Origin: Paenibacillus_E qinlingensis_A
Lineage (GTDB): Bacteria; Bacillota; Bacilli; Paenibacillales; NBRC-103111
DNA: 64,000 bases
Reading direction: 5' to 3'
Assembly: GCF_031455095.1 (NCBI RefSeq)
Contig: NZ_JAVDSB010000002.1
Location: 1-64,000, forward strand
In this document: one piece after another, positions 16,799-26,831 of the stretch
How the letters are laid out: each line of letters opens with the position of its first letter
Position numbering within the stretch: the stretch's first letter is position 1
Position numbers and translations under genes: made by a program
Notes under the pieces: model-generated
The model's database searches: none
What the model saw: the letters and a program-made list of their open reading frames with translations, nothing else
Told to the model about the DNA's origin: nothing

Positions 16799-17695
16799 CT
16801 ATGTCGCTCGTACCCGCAGCTTCCCCTCAACCTCTTCAATCTCAAGAAATAGCGGTCGCTCATTCGGCGTCTGGTTCGGCGTGTGGATCGCAAGCATCAA
16901 TGCTCCGTCGAACGCATGGAACATCATCGCATGTCCGCCATCGCTTTGGAATAGTGCCTCATCCTCCTGCTCCCATGGACCCAACACGTCGCCCGAAGCA
17001 GATTTCGCCACACCTAGGGCATAGGTATTATTAATGAAGCTCGCCCACAACATGAATAAGTCTCCATTCGCTGCACGATAAAAGGATGGGCCATCCGTTA
17101 CGTAGTTGTCCTGTCCAGGGTAACGGGGATGCTGGAAGGAAGTCGGCCATTTCGCATGAGATGCGGAAAAGAGGACGACTGGCTCTCCAACGATATCCTT
17201 CAGATCTGCAGTTAGTCGTACCGCACAAACTTGGCCATCACCTACCTGCTGCCATTCACGGCAAAACACAATCCATGGCAGCCCTTCCTCATCGACGAAC
17301 AGCGTCCCGTCCAGCGAACACCAGTCCTTCGGCGTAACTGGCCCGTCACTATGAGGCGTAAATGGGCCTAACAGGCTGTCACTTGCCAAAACAGCCGTTC
17401 CTAGCAAATTATTATCCTTCCGACGGAAGGTTGCGAACATATAATAACGTCCCTCGTACTTATGCACTTCCGGTGCCCAGAAGTTGTTCTCGGCATAGAA
17501 ATCCTCCTCGGGCTTAAAGACCGTGTAAGGTCCTTCCCATTCCTCCAAATCTCGCCCTACATAGGCATTAAATCCAGTTCCATTGCCCCAAATATTCGAA
17601 TCCGTGCTGCCGAACAAATAATACTTTCCTTCTTCTTTTACGGGAACAACGAAGGGATCCCTAATTTGTATGTCCTTATTTTTTATCATCGCCAT
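16799..17695 (-). CDS. Glycoside hydrolase family 43-like (arabinosidase/xylosidase type)
   Basis: A five-bladed beta-propeller glycosidase of 298 residues, no signal peptide, so it acts inside the cell on imported sugars. The general-base Asp is Asp13 in IRDPFVV; WAPEVHKYEGRYYMF and SLDGTLFVD are typical GH43 segments. At the place where the family usually has a catalytic Glu before GP, this protein reads VTDGPSF, an Asp instead of Glu; some GH43 subgroups may share this, so activity should not be assumed. It is the last gene of the kinase/transporter locus, 18 bases after the preceding glycosidase, with a terminator close behind. Confidence 0.78.
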   Translation of the reverse strand: MAMIKNKDIQIRDPFVVPVKEEGKYYLFGSTDSNIWGNGTGFNAYVGRDLEEWEGPYTVFKPEEDFYAENNFWAPEVHKYEGRYYMFATFRRKDNNLLGTAVLASDSLLGPFTPHSDGPVTPKDWCSLDGTLFVDEEGLPWIVFCREWQQVGDGQVCAVRLTADLKDIVGEPVVLFSASHAKWPTSFQHPRYPGQDNYVTDGPSFYRAANGDLFMLWASFINNTYALGVAKSASGDVLGPWEQEDEALFQSDGGHAMMFHAFDGALMLAIHTPNQTPNERPLFLEIEEVEGKLRVRAT

Positions 17696-17713
17696 ACCTA
17701 ACTACCTCCCATT

Positions 17714-19369
17714 TTACCGATACGTTGGATAAATAACGCCCACATCGCGCACACTAACAAATCGCCCTTCTAAAAGCTCAACCCCCTCGTTCCCTTTCAC
17801 AAGAAGCGGAATATCGCGACCTTCATAAGTGACAGTCCCCTCGATGGTCCGCACGCTCATACCAATAATTGCTTTCAGTTGACCGCTGCGATCCGTCACT
17901 GCCCTAGTGCCGATCGGTATCTGCAAATAAGCTTTCCCGTTCCGATACACAGTGCTGCCTTCACTCGTCGTGACGAACTCAAATGTCATTCCATCTACGA
18001 TTCGACTATAACCCGTCTCTGCTGCCATGACCTCCCCGTGATCTTGCGGATACGGTAGTAATGACGTGAACCATAGCTCTCCATCCGGCCTTGGCACGAT
18101 TCCACACATCCGTTCAACGAAGTCTAGCAGGCACAGAATAGCTGGTGAATAAGACTCCGTATAACCTTCTTTTCCTGTCCACGGGCTTACCGTTTGGGCA
18201 AAACGAGTCATCTGCGCTAAGGCTGTAACAATCGGGTTCAGCACCCAAGTTAGTTCCACATAGCGATGATGATATTCGAACGCATGCGGTGTACGAATTA
18301 AACTCAAGAAATTAGACGTTCCTGCCCATGTATTGTAGCTTGAAAACGGATCGAAGCGCGGATCGTCCATCGCCACCGAAGTAAACGGATACTTAGCGAA
18401 AAACTTGCTCGTGTTGAGCAAATATTTCCGCAACGAAGCTGCGAAAAACTCCCCATCGCCTACCTCACAGGCGAGCACTCGCAGTAAGACATCTGACTGA
18501 ACTCGAACGAATTCGTCGTTCCGATCGCGATCATAGAAGAAAGCATCACTTTCATCGAAACAATGAGCGAACAAACTGTCTAAGCTTATTCCTGCCTTCA
18601 CTCTCCACTCTGATGCTGCATGCTCGTCCCCTAGCTCCTCCGCCATACGTGATAAATAGAGACGCTGACAATACACATTCGCCGTCAAATCAGGCGCCAA
18701 GAAAGGCAAGGTTGGTGAATCTGGATTAAACTGCCGAGCATCATCCAGATGCGCTGAATCAGGAACATGCCAGAATCGCGGAGACAAGTCATGCCCTGTA
18801 TCAAACGTACAAAATGCCTCTACACAGCCGGTATTCCGAGTATCCCGATACGTCGCAAGCCATGTATCATGACGTACCATCGCCTCATACATTTTGCGCA
18901 AAAATGCTTGATTTCGCCCATTCAATTCATAATGATTCCACACGCTTCTCGCCAGCGGAGTAACCATCTGAATCTGCCGAAACGCCGGGCCATTCTCGGT
19001 CACTTTATATGGAAGCTGACCATCTTCCTTCTGATAGTCTGCGAACAATTCGAAGGTATCCTCCGACACCGTAGGAAGAAACCGAGACAACAGTTCATTG
19101 TTGATCGTCCCCGTGCTTTCCATCCAACAACCTAGATAAATGCCACCCTCGTGCAGCACAGGCGCGTCCCCCATCGTAGGTACGATGCAATCAAACAACT
19201 TGCTCAGCGCATTGTAATACGTTTCCTCCAATCGACCACCAGTGGATGTAAATTTAACTCCTGATTGGAGCCACTCGTTCAGCACATCGCGATCTGTGGC
19301 CTTCTTCAGTTGACCTAACTGCTCCGCTACGGATAGCTCACGAAGCCGATGTAAGATGTTCTCACTCAT
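17714..19369 (-). CDS. Probable (alpha/alpha)6-barrel glycoside hydrolase (GH63/MGH1-like)
   Basis: A 551-residue cytoplasmic protein. I do not recognise it to a family with certainty. Segments such as GGIYLGCWMESTGTINNELLSRFLP, DYQKEDGQLPYKV, CVEAFCTFDTGHDLSPRFW, PDLTANVYCQRLYLSRMAEELGD and YNTWAGTSNFLSLI fit six-hairpin glycosidases related to GH63, mannosylglycerate hydrolase or trehalase-like folds, with a small beta-rich C-terminal domain from about 450. The start follows GGGGAGG at 8 bases. It lies between an LplC-type permease and a GH43 gene, so it likely trims the oligosaccharide imported by that transporter. Confidence 0.6.
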   Translation of the reverse strand: MSENILHRLRELSVAEQLGQLKKATDRDVLNEWLQSGVKFTSTGGRLEETYYNALSKLFDCIVPTMGDAPVLHEGGIYLGCWMESTGTINNELLSRFLPTVSEDTFELFADYQKEDGQLPYKVTENGPAFRQIQMVTPLARSVWNHYELNGRNQAFLRKMYEAMVRHDTWLATYRDTRNTGCVEAFCTFDTGHDLSPRFWHVPDSAHLDDARQFNPDSPTLPFLAPDLTANVYCQRLYLSRMAEELGDEHAASEWRVKAGISLDSLFAHCFDESDAFFYDRDRNDEFVRVQSDVLLRVLACEVGDGEFFAASLRKYLLNTSKFFAKYPFTSVAMDDPRFDPFSSYNTWAGTSNFLSLIRTPHAFEYHHRYVELTWVLNPIVTALAQMTRFAQTVSPWTGKEGYTESYSPAILCLLDFVERMCGIVPRPDGELWFTSLLPYPQDHGEVMAAETGYSRIVDGMTFEFVTTSEGSTVYRNGKAYLQIPIGTRAVTDRSGQLKAIIGMSVRTIEGTVTYEGRDIPLLVKGNEGVELLEGRFVSVRDVGVIYPTYR

Positions 19370-19417
19370 CGTAATTGCCTCCCCAAAAGAAATGGACTGC
19401 CTAAGGCAGCCCCTGTA

Positions 19418-20296
19418 TTAACCTTTTACACTGCCCATAACTAGGCCCTTCATGAAATATTTCTGTAAGAATGGATAAAATACTAAGATTGGCAAAGCCG
19501 CCAGGAAAACTTGTGCCGCCTTGAAAGTACGATCTGATACCTCTGACATGTACAGTTCTGTTGATGAAAGCGTACTGGAGTCAGGATTGACTATGATCGT
19601 TTGCAAATAGCTTTGCAGTGGATAATTCGAAGGCGAATTCATGTAAATCAAACCATCGAACCACGAATTCCAATGCATGACTACGGTAAAGAGCGTGATT
19701 GTTGCCAACGCCGGTTTGGATAATGGAATGTACATACTCCATAGTACCTTCCAGTGACCCGCTCCATCGATGTATGCTGCTTCTTCAATTTCTTTAGGTA
19801 AATTTCGGAAGAAGTTCAACAACAATATCATGTTGAATACATGTACGGCCCCAGGTAGGACTAATGCCCAAATGGTATCGAGTAAGCCGAGTGCTTTCAT
19901 CGTCATATAGCTAGGAATTAATCCGCCATGGAAAAGCATCGTGATAATGAAGAACCAAGCATATACATTTCTTGCACGAAGTGTAGTTGTTTCTTTCGAA
20001 AGCGGATAGGCAATTAGGATGGTAACGACCATATTAATCGCATAGCCGAGCACTACTCTTTGGATGGAAACGAACAACCCTTCAAGGAATTCCTTCTTTG
20101 TTAGAGCATGTTTATAAGAAGCGATCGTGAACTCCACGGGCCAAAGTTTGACGAGGCCTCCTGCTGCAGCGCTGCTAGAGCTAAAAGAGACAGCTAGCAC
20201 GTTAATCAGCGGCAATAGACATAGGAATGCTATTAAACCCAACAAAATATAGTTGATTAGCAGAAATAATTTTCTGCTTGTTGAAACTTTTTGCAT
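19418..20296 (-). CDS. ABC sugar permease, LplC/YtcP type
   Basis: A 292-residue six-span permease with EAA loop KEIEEAAYIDGAGHWK near residue 165 and C-terminus FMKGLVMGSVKG. AGGGGGAAAGG precedes the start. It belongs to the second sugar locus and sits 17 bases after the LplB-type partner; the downstream glycosidase follows at 48 bases, so all are one operon. Confidence 0.9.
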   Translation of the reverse strand: MQKVSTSRKLFLLINYILLGLIAFLCLLPLINVLAVSFSSSSAAAGGLVKLWPVEFTIASYKHALTKKEFLEGLFVSIQRVVLGYAINMVVTILIAYPLSKETTTLRARNVYAWFFIITMLFHGGLIPSYMTMKALGLLDTIWALVLPGAVHVFNMILLLNFFRNLPKEIEEAAYIDGAGHWKVLWSMYIPLSKPALATITLFTVVMHWNSWFDGLIYMNSPSNYPLQSYLQTIIVNPDSSTLSSTELYMSEVSDRTFKAAQVFLAALPILVFYPFLQKYFMKGLVMGSVKG

Positions 20297-20313
20297 AGCC
20301 TTTCCCCCTGACC

Positions 20314-21207
20314 TTAAAATATCCGATAACCCGTATACCGATTGGCAAGCTTATTCGAAATGACAATTAAGATGAAAGCAATCACGGATTTAAACAAGCC
20401 AACCGCCGTTGCTACGCCATATTGCGCATCCACTAAACCGATCCGATAAACCATCGTATCAATAATATCTCCAGTACTGTAAACCATCGGACTGTACAGA
20501 TTAAACACCTGGTCAAACCCAGCGTTCAGTACATTTCCTAAGCTCAGAACAGTCATCAGCGTGACAATAGGCAGCATGCCGGGAATAGTAACGTGGAGTG
20601 TTTGCTTCCAACGATTAGCTCCATCTACAACCGCAGCTTCATACAAAGACTGATCTATTGCCGTCAGGGCAGCTAAATAAACGATCGTGCTATATCCGAA
20701 TTCCTTCCACGTGTCGGAAGCGACAAGTGTAAATGGAAACCAGTTTTCGTTGCCAAGGAAAAAGATCGGTTCAATACCTAGCAGGCCAAGCATCTGATTC
20801 ACTATGCCGGCTGAAGGCGAGAGAATATCAATGAGAATGCCTCCCAGGATGACCCAGGACAAAAAATAAGGGAAGTAGATAATCGTTTGAACGGTCCGTT
20901 TGAACGCCGTGCTGATGACCTCATTTAAAAGCAGGGCAAAAATGACGGGCACAATCAAATGTACAATGATTTTCATAACAGCAATGAACACCGTATTCCA
21001 TACCACACTGCTAAAATTGGGCATCTCCAGCATATAGCGGAAATTATCAAGCCCGATCCATTTGGAATGAAAGATTCCTTTGGACGGTACAAACTTTTGA
21101 AACGCAATGACAATCCCCGCGATCGGGACATAGCTAAAGATTATCGTAAGAATAACACCAGGTAACAACATAAGATGCAAAGGAATTTCCTGCAGTTTTT
21201 TGTTCAT
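20314..21207 (-). CDS. ABC sugar permease, LplB type
   Basis: A permease of 297 residues from the chosen start (MNKKLQEI), which has GAGAGGAG about 10 bases upstream; an ATG nine codons earlier is the alternative but lies over that site. Spans begin at LHLMLLPGVILTIIFSY; the motif YLAALTAIDQSLYEAAVVDGANRWKQ includes the LplB-type EAA loop. It forms the membrane channel with the LplC-type gene and is fed by the binding lipoprotein directly upstream. Confidence 0.88.
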   Translation of the reverse strand: MNKKLQEIPLHLMLLPGVILTIIFSYVPIAGIVIAFQKFVPSKGIFHSKWIGLDNFRYMLEMPNFSSVVWNTVFIAVMKIIVHLIVPVIFALLLNEVISTAFKRTVQTIIYFPYFLSWVILGGILIDILSPSAGIVNQMLGLLGIEPIFFLGNENWFPFTLVASDTWKEFGYSTIVYLAALTAIDQSLYEAAVVDGANRWKQTLHVTIPGMLPIVTLMTVLSLGNVLNAGFDQVFNLYSPMVYSTGDIIDTMVYRIGLVDAQYGVATAVGLFKSVIAFILIVISNKLANRYTGYRIF

Positions 21208-21253
21208 CTCCGTTTTACTCCTCTCCATTTGCATAATGGCACAAATAACGAAA

Positions 21254-21279
21254 GGGAAAGCAGTGTACGACCGCTTCCC
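21254..21279 (-). other. Intercistronic hairpin after a binding-protein gene
   Basis: GGGAAGC and GCTTTCCC pair (one bulged base) between the binding-protein stop and the permease start. Without a real T tract it more likely stabilises the highly expressed upstream cistron than terminates. Confidence 0.4.
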
Positions 21280-21312
21280 CTAAGCTCCAATCCGTATTAA
21301 GCCGCCAACTTT

Positions 21313-22974
21313 TTATTTACTTTTTGCATACCAGTCGTTGACTTCCTTCGTAATCTGTTCACCGCCAAGCTTCTTCCAGTCTTCAACAAATTTATCAAAC
21401 GTATCAATGGATTGGCCCATAATAATCTTTGTAAATACTTCTTCTTCCAATTTCAGAAGCGATGCATTTTTCTCCACCATCGTTGGTGTTGCTGCACCAT
21501 AGAAAGCATCCAGCATGTAATTATCGTCTTTTACGTACTTGCTAATAACATCGAAGCTGCTCGGCGTACCGAATACACGCTCCGTACCCCAATTCGCATT
21601 GTTTCCTTTACGGTAATCTACGATTTTGTCGTAATAACCCTTCTCTTCCGTTGTCAGCTTAGATGCATCGTTCGCAGCAATCGCACTTAGCGTATTGTTA
21701 TGCGCACTCAAGTTTTTGTTTGCTGGCTCTGGGTTCATCAGACTATAAAGATAGACAGGAACATTCGTAGGGGAGAAGCTCATCTCTGGTTTGATCTTCT
21801 TACTCTCGTCATACCCATCCATTGCGAAGTTCAGAAGCTTAATAATGGCTTCCGGATTTTTGCTTTTCTTGCTAACAGCATAGTAGCGTTGAATTGGCAT
21901 TTTACCGATCGGTGTTGCCTTCTTATCGTCGACAGATACCAACGGAATCGCTTTCCAATCTGCTTTTGGATCGTTATCGATGTTCTTTTGGATGATTGAC
22001 AATGGAGCAGACATGCTGCCGTAGAAGATACCTACTTTGCCGCCAACAACGGATTCCGTTACCTTCGCACGATCTTTAACGCCGAATTCCTTATCGAGCA
22101 AACCTTGCGCGTACATATCTTGGAGCTGCTTCAGTGCCGTCTTCACTTCTGGCAGAACACTTCCGTAGGCAAGCTTGTTACCAGAAGCATCCTTCACCCA
22201 TTTACCCGCATAAGCATGAAAGCCTGAGAAGAAGCCCGTTGTTCCAAAATGCGTATCCGCTAAGAACGATTTCGTAAATGCCATTCCGAAGGTATCATCT
22301 TTGCCGTTTCCGTCCGGATCCTTCTTCGTGAAAGCTTCTGCAACTGCCAGCACTTCTTTCATCGATTTCGGCTCTGAAAGACCAAGCTTTGTTAACCAAT
22401 CCGCTCGTACATACAAAAGCGGAAGACCGTCGATTGCCGACGATGTCTGAGGAATCGCCATTAGCTTACCGCCAATCTTAGCCGTATCGAAAGCCTTCTG
22501 ATCCTGCTGCAGAATACTCTTCGCCATCGGTGAGGCATACTTGTCATACAGCTCCGTCAAGTCATAGAGCATGTCGTTATCAGCTAAATCCGTAAGTTGC
22601 TTATTTTTCAGCCACATGACATCAGGAAGATCCCCCGCTGCGATTGCCACGTTCAGCTTCTGATCGAATTGCTCGACAGGTACGGTCCATTGATATTTCA
22701 AGTTAATGTTCAGGTCGTTTTGATACGCTTTTGTATAAATATTATTTTCAATCGTGTCGCCATTCTCATACTTGTAGGTTGCTTCTGTGTAGCGCCAAGC
22801 TGTTATATCCACCGGTTTTTCATATTTTGCCATCAAGTTAGCCCCAGACGCAGAAGTCGCAGGCGTCGCCGTTGATTTACTATCCTTTGAACCCTCTGAA
22901 CTACAAGCAGAGAGCACCAATAGTCCTGCTGCTGAGAGAATAACGGCCGATTTAGCTTTATCTCTTTTTCTCAT
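21313..22974 (-). CDS. ABC transporter substrate-binding lipoprotein (LplA/YtcQ type)
   Basis: A 553-residue lipoprotein with lipobox LSAC (Cys24), a short Ser/Thr linker and a family 1 solute-binding fold; KKDPDGNGKDDTFG is the same loop signature as in the other large binding proteins of this window. It is followed by LplB/LplC permeases and two intracellular glycosidases and preceded by a YesM/YesN two-component pair, the arrangement in which the binding protein gene is the controlled target. Ligand unknown; a GH43 product such as an arabino- or xylo-oligosaccharide is a reasonable guess. Confidence 0.88.
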   Translation of the reverse strand: MRKRDKAKSAVILSAAGLLVLSACSSEGSKDSKSTATPATSASGANLMAKYEKPVDITAWRYTEATYKYENGDTIENNIYTKAYQNDLNINLKYQWTVPVEQFDQKLNVAIAAGDLPDVMWLKNKQLTDLADNDMLYDLTELYDKYASPMAKSILQQDQKAFDTAKIGGKLMAIPQTSSAIDGLPLLYVRADWLTKLGLSEPKSMKEVLAVAEAFTKKDPDGNGKDDTFGMAFTKSFLADTHFGTTGFFSGFHAYAGKWVKDASGNKLAYGSVLPEVKTALKQLQDMYAQGLLDKEFGVKDRAKVTESVVGGKVGIFYGSMSAPLSIIQKNIDNDPKADWKAIPLVSVDDKKATPIGKMPIQRYYAVSKKSKNPEAIIKLLNFAMDGYDESKKIKPEMSFSPTNVPVYLYSLMNPEPANKNLSAHNNTLSAIAANDASKLTTEEKGYYDKIVDYRKGNNANWGTERVFGTPSSFDVISKYVKDDNYMLDAFYGAATPTMVEKNASLLKLEEEVFTKIIMGQSIDTFDKFVEDWKKLGGEQITKEVNDWYAKSK

Positions 22975-23081
22975 GTGAACCTCCCCGAAAGATCTGAATG
23001 TACTAGAGTTGCTACATCTCTAATGGTAATGCGCAATCAATCGGCATTCAATATTCATGTCTTTACATTTGAATCACTTGT

Positions 23082-24746
23082 TTACTTGTTGAAAATGGAG
23101 GTCCTATACTCCAGTGGGGTCATACGTGTAATCTTGCGAAAATAGCGCGTAAAGTTCGTCGCTGTTCCATAGCCAACCTGTTCGGCAACCTCTTGGATTT
23201 TAATATTCGGATTTTCCAGTAAGCTCTTGGCTCTTGATAGACGGGTTGCCGAAATGTAATCAGATAAATTGGTTCCCGTGACCTGTTTAAATAATCGTGA
23301 CAAATAGGACGGATTAAAATACACCAGCTCCGCTAATTTCACCAGTGACACCTCATCCGGATTATGAAGATGATCCTTAATGTGTTTCTGAATCAGAGAT
23401 ATAATTGCATTTGCCCGTCTCTCTTCTTCTTGATTCTGAAGATTGAATAGAATTTCTTCTACACGGCTCAGATACTCAAATGCCACCCGCCATGACTCAT
23501 GCTCGCCTGGCTGCATAAGCTTGTGCAAGCCAATCTGGGTAGCAACCGTCTCTACCAAATTCCAACGGTTCATATAGGATAAAAAAACAAGTCCAATGGA
23601 ATAATAAAGCTCTTGCGCAGGGACATCATGCATGCTCTCGATATTCTTTAGCGATTCCGCACAAGCAAGTAACGTATTGCGGAACTCCACACGTTGACCA
23701 TGCTCTAATTGATCGGCTAGTTGGTCCAATTTTGCTTGCCGAATCTGCGACTTCTCACGCTGACTCCCATCCGACTTCTGAAGCTCATGCTCCACCATTT
23801 GTTTATCTAGAAGCAGCATGCCACCGCCTTGACCAATCCGATAATTCATCAGCATCGTAAGCGTTGAGAACCGCTCTGCTGTGCCGCCCCATGCCACTGT
23901 ACTATCATCCAAAACAAAAGAAAGTATTTCGCCGACGGATTCGCGACAAGCTGCTTGAACCAACTCCAAATTCCCTTGTACGAACGTCAGCGTGCGCTCC
24001 CATCCCTCTTGCTCCAAATTATTTCCTAGGGGTTGAATCAGCCAAATAAGGTCCATATGCTCATTCACCGCATCGATAAAAGAAACATGGGATGACATGT
24101 ATTGTTCGGCAATTTTCTTAATCCTGTATAGCTGCCTAGACTTCTCCGAATACGTCGTCCTGTTAGACAAACTATTGCTTCTACCCAGCATAATAAGGAC
24201 AGGGTGATCCGCTTTCAGCGGTATTCCTAGCTCATCGAATTGCTCTTGATTAATCTCACGTACATCGAGCTGCTCATTCAGAATCTGCTTCACATAATCG
24301 TTTTGGAGCATCCCCCTCATATCGTCCAACTGCTCCTGAGCGATCTTCAGCAATGACTGCGCCCTCAACTCCGTTTCAATCTCAGCAACGGTATGCTCAA
24401 CCATTTGAATCACTTTCTCATAGCCTTCGGTTTTCAGTAAGTAACTGACCCGTTCATACTGAATAGCGGAGTAAATATAGGAGAATTCATTGTATCCCGT
24501 GAGAAAAATAACCCTGCATTGCGGCCATCTCTCCCGTATTTTCTCTAGCAGCTGCAAGCCATCAAGCCCTGGCATCCGAATGTCCGTAAGTACGATATCG
24601 AAGCGTGTTCGATCGAATTGCCGCATAGCCTCAATACCCGAGTATGCTTTATACACATCTAACTCCAGCTGAGGAATACTCTGTAGAACCTCATAGACCC
24701 CGTCTGCAATAATCATCTCATCGTCTACGACTAGCACCCTGTACAT
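23082..24746 (-). CDS. Response regulator with AraC-type DNA-binding domain (YesN type)
   Basis: A 554-residue cytoplasmic regulator. The receiver domain (1-120) has the acidic pair DD at 8-9, phospho-acceptor Asp55 in LTDIRMPG, and Lys in LLKTEGY. A long middle region (about 125-440) joins to a C-terminal AraC double helix-turn-helix (about 450-554: LAELVYFNPSYLSRLFKQVTG and IQEVAEQVGYGTATNFTRYFRK). It starts at the base after the stop of the sensor kinase, with GGAGGCG from that gene's end as ribosome site, so the two are translationally linked. It should activate the downstream binding-protein operon. Confidence 0.92.
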   Translation of the reverse strand: MYRVLVVDDEMIIADGVYEVLQSIPQLELDVYKAYSGIEAMRQFDRTRFDIVLTDIRMPGLDGLQLLEKIRERWPQCRVIFLTGYNEFSYIYSAIQYERVSYLLKTEGYEKVIQMVEHTVAEIETELRAQSLLKIAQEQLDDMRGMLQNDYVKQILNEQLDVREINQEQFDELGIPLKADHPVLIMLGRSNSLSNRTTYSEKSRQLYRIKKIAEQYMSSHVSFIDAVNEHMDLIWLIQPLGNNLEQEGWERTLTFVQGNLELVQAACRESVGEILSFVLDDSTVAWGGTAERFSTLTMLMNYRIGQGGGMLLLDKQMVEHELQKSDGSQREKSQIRQAKLDQLADQLEHGQRVEFRNTLLACAESLKNIESMHDVPAQELYYSIGLVFLSYMNRWNLVETVATQIGLHKLMQPGEHESWRVAFEYLSRVEEILFNLQNQEEERRANAIISLIQKHIKDHLHNPDEVSLVKLAELVYFNPSYLSRLFKQVTGTNLSDYISATRLSRAKSLLENPNIKIQEVAEQVGYGTATNFTRYFRKITRMTPLEYRTSIFNK

Positions 24747-26489
24747 TTATACGCCTCCATTCGTGTAATCGATCTGAATCGTCGTCTTCAACCCGCCCCA
24801 TTCACTGCGTTCCACAACTAACCCGCTAGTCTGTCCGAATTTCAATCGAATTCTCTGGTGGATGTTCAAAATACCTGTCGTCTCCACCCCATCTTGGTTA
24901 GATAAGGCAACTCTTAGCAGCTCGATTCGCTTCTCATCAAGTTCCTCGCCGTTATCTTCAACAATCATATGAATCACATTAGCGATCTTAAGAATACGAA
25001 CCCGCAAAATGCCATTCGCTGGCTTCCTTTCCAGTCCATGTTCAAAAGCGTTCTCAATAATCGGTTGGAGAATCAACCTCGGCACCATGACATGCCCAAC
25101 ATGTTCAGGCAGTTCATCGAATTCAACTCGCAGTCGATTCGAGAATCGCATAGCTTGAATATCCGCATACACTTTAGCATGATTCACTTCTTTCCAGAGC
25201 GGTACCTCATCTGAACTATTCCGTGTAACGAATTGGAAATATTCGCCCAGTTGATTCGTAAATTGCTCCAGATTCTCATAGTCACCAAGCCGTGCCATCG
25301 TACTCAGAATAAAGAGGTTATTGTACAGAAAATGAGGATTAATCTGGGATTGAAGCTGCTTCAATTCCGCCTTCTGTGTTAAGAATTGCTGTTTATATAC
25401 TTGATCAATTAAGGATTTCAAATTTCCAGACATGACATTGAACCGCTTATAAATATACTGAAATTCATCGTTAATCGTATGATCAATCTGAACGTCTAGA
25501 TCGCCATGCTCGATTTTACGGAAAGCTTTGACCAGTTTATCCAACGGTTTATGAATGTATTTGTACACATATAACGAGTAAATAATGATTATAAAGAGCG
25601 CTACTGCTGCTAGTAAAACAAACCAACTTCTATACTTCTGCAGCGGTTGAAATACGGCATTTTCCGGTACATATTTGCTTAAGACAGCACCAAAAAAATG
25701 AGAAGATGCGTATACAGCGAGATAATGCTTGTCATTGATGATGAGCTTCTGCGCCTTGCCCATATTCACGTCGCTCGTCATGCGGGCAGTGATCTGTTGA
25801 TCGAAAGCAGGATCATGACTAGTCGTGATAACAAACTGAGAGCTGTTGAATATCAGTCCCTCATCCTGTGAATTCACCATTAATTTCAAATGCTCTTCCA
25901 GCTTTTCCTTCGACAGTTCGATGGCTACAATAAAGAGAGGCCCCCTCTTGCTACTTGGTGTAGAGAAAGGATACACAGCGCTCAAATACATTCGACCGTC
26001 AACATTCATCACTTGCGAATCTAAGGTCAGCGGAATGTTCCTTAATTTTTGAAAGGCTTCCTGATCAAAAGAAGAGATCGTTAGCGCCGACACATTCTTC
26101 TGGATGGCCGGGATGTAAGCGTACACATCCTTTATATATGTGCTGCTGTTCCGAATGGCATTGAGGCGCTGCTGGAGACGCAGAATACTTTGCATTTTCT
26201 CAATATCATTCAAGGAATCCGGAATCGCTCCTAAGGCATTCAAATTGTCATCACTTAACACATCGTACTGCAGTGTTTGTATACGTCGGAATTCCTCCTC
26301 CAGCCCGCTGAAATACCCTGAAACTTGCGAGATCATTGATTTGGATATTTCATCTTGCAGCGTTCGAATCCCCCAATTGTATATAATCATGCTAAGCAGG
26401 TAGAGTGGCAAAAGAATGCAAATAAATGAAAGAATTAATCTTTTGAGTGCATTCTTCTTCCAAGGATGTCTCGTTATATTCAGATTCAT
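24747..26489 (-). CDS. Sensor histidine kinase (YesM type)
   Basis: A 580-residue membrane kinase that pairs with the adjacent YesN-type regulator. Layout from the chosen start: membrane span about 17-38, extracellular sensor domain to about 285, second span, HAMP linker (IHKPLDKLVKAFRKIEHGDLDV), His_kinase domain with QSQINPHFLYNN, and an HATPase domain with PIIENAFEHG and EDNGE. The start at 26489 follows AAAGGGGG; 18 extra codons upstream have no site. It probably senses the sugar handled by the downstream transporter, perhaps via its binding protein. Confidence 0.92.
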   Translation of the reverse strand: MNLNITRHPWKKNALKRLILSFICILLPLYLLSMIIYNWGIRTLQDEISKSMISQVSGYFSGLEEEFRRIQTLQYDVLSDDNLNALGAIPDSLNDIEKMQSILRLQQRLNAIRNSSTYIKDVYAYIPAIQKNVSALTISSFDQEAFQKLRNIPLTLDSQVMNVDGRMYLSAVYPFSTPSSKRGPLFIVAIELSKEKLEEHLKLMVNSQDEGLIFNSSQFVITTSHDPAFDQQITARMTSDVNMGKAQKLIINDKHYLAVYASSHFFGAVLSKYVPENAVFQPLQKYRSWFVLLAAVALFIIIIYSLYVYKYIHKPLDKLVKAFRKIEHGDLDVQIDHTINDEFQYIYKRFNVMSGNLKSLIDQVYKQQFLTQKAELKQLQSQINPHFLYNNLFILSTMARLGDYENLEQFTNQLGEYFQFVTRNSSDEVPLWKEVNHAKVYADIQAMRFSNRLRVEFDELPEHVGHVMVPRLILQPIIENAFEHGLERKPANGILRVRILKIANVIHMIVEDNGEELDEKRIELLRVALSNQDGVETTGILNIHQRIRLKFGQTSGLVVERSEWGGLKTTIQIDYTNGGV

Positions 26490-26831
26490 TAGTAGTCCCC
26501 CTTTCGTGGAAAAATTATCCACTTCTGTTATACTCCGGTTCATTCACCAGACGACCGAAAGTTAGTTTAACAACAATACTAACATGAAAAATTTAAACTT
26601 AGTAGTGAATGATTCTTCACAATCTGGCCTTATACAGTTTAACCATTCATTGATCTTTGCATTTTTGTCTCTACTGCTGCTTCAACCTTCTGTCACAACC
26701 AAACCGTTCTCTGCTACTCAAAACAAATTAAATGCCACACATTACTCATGCGCCCCTCCGAGACTTTCAACTAGTTTAAGTGACTCTTTCAGCTCTCGAC
26801 CATGCCAGCTAGCTCACGGAACTTTTAAAAA

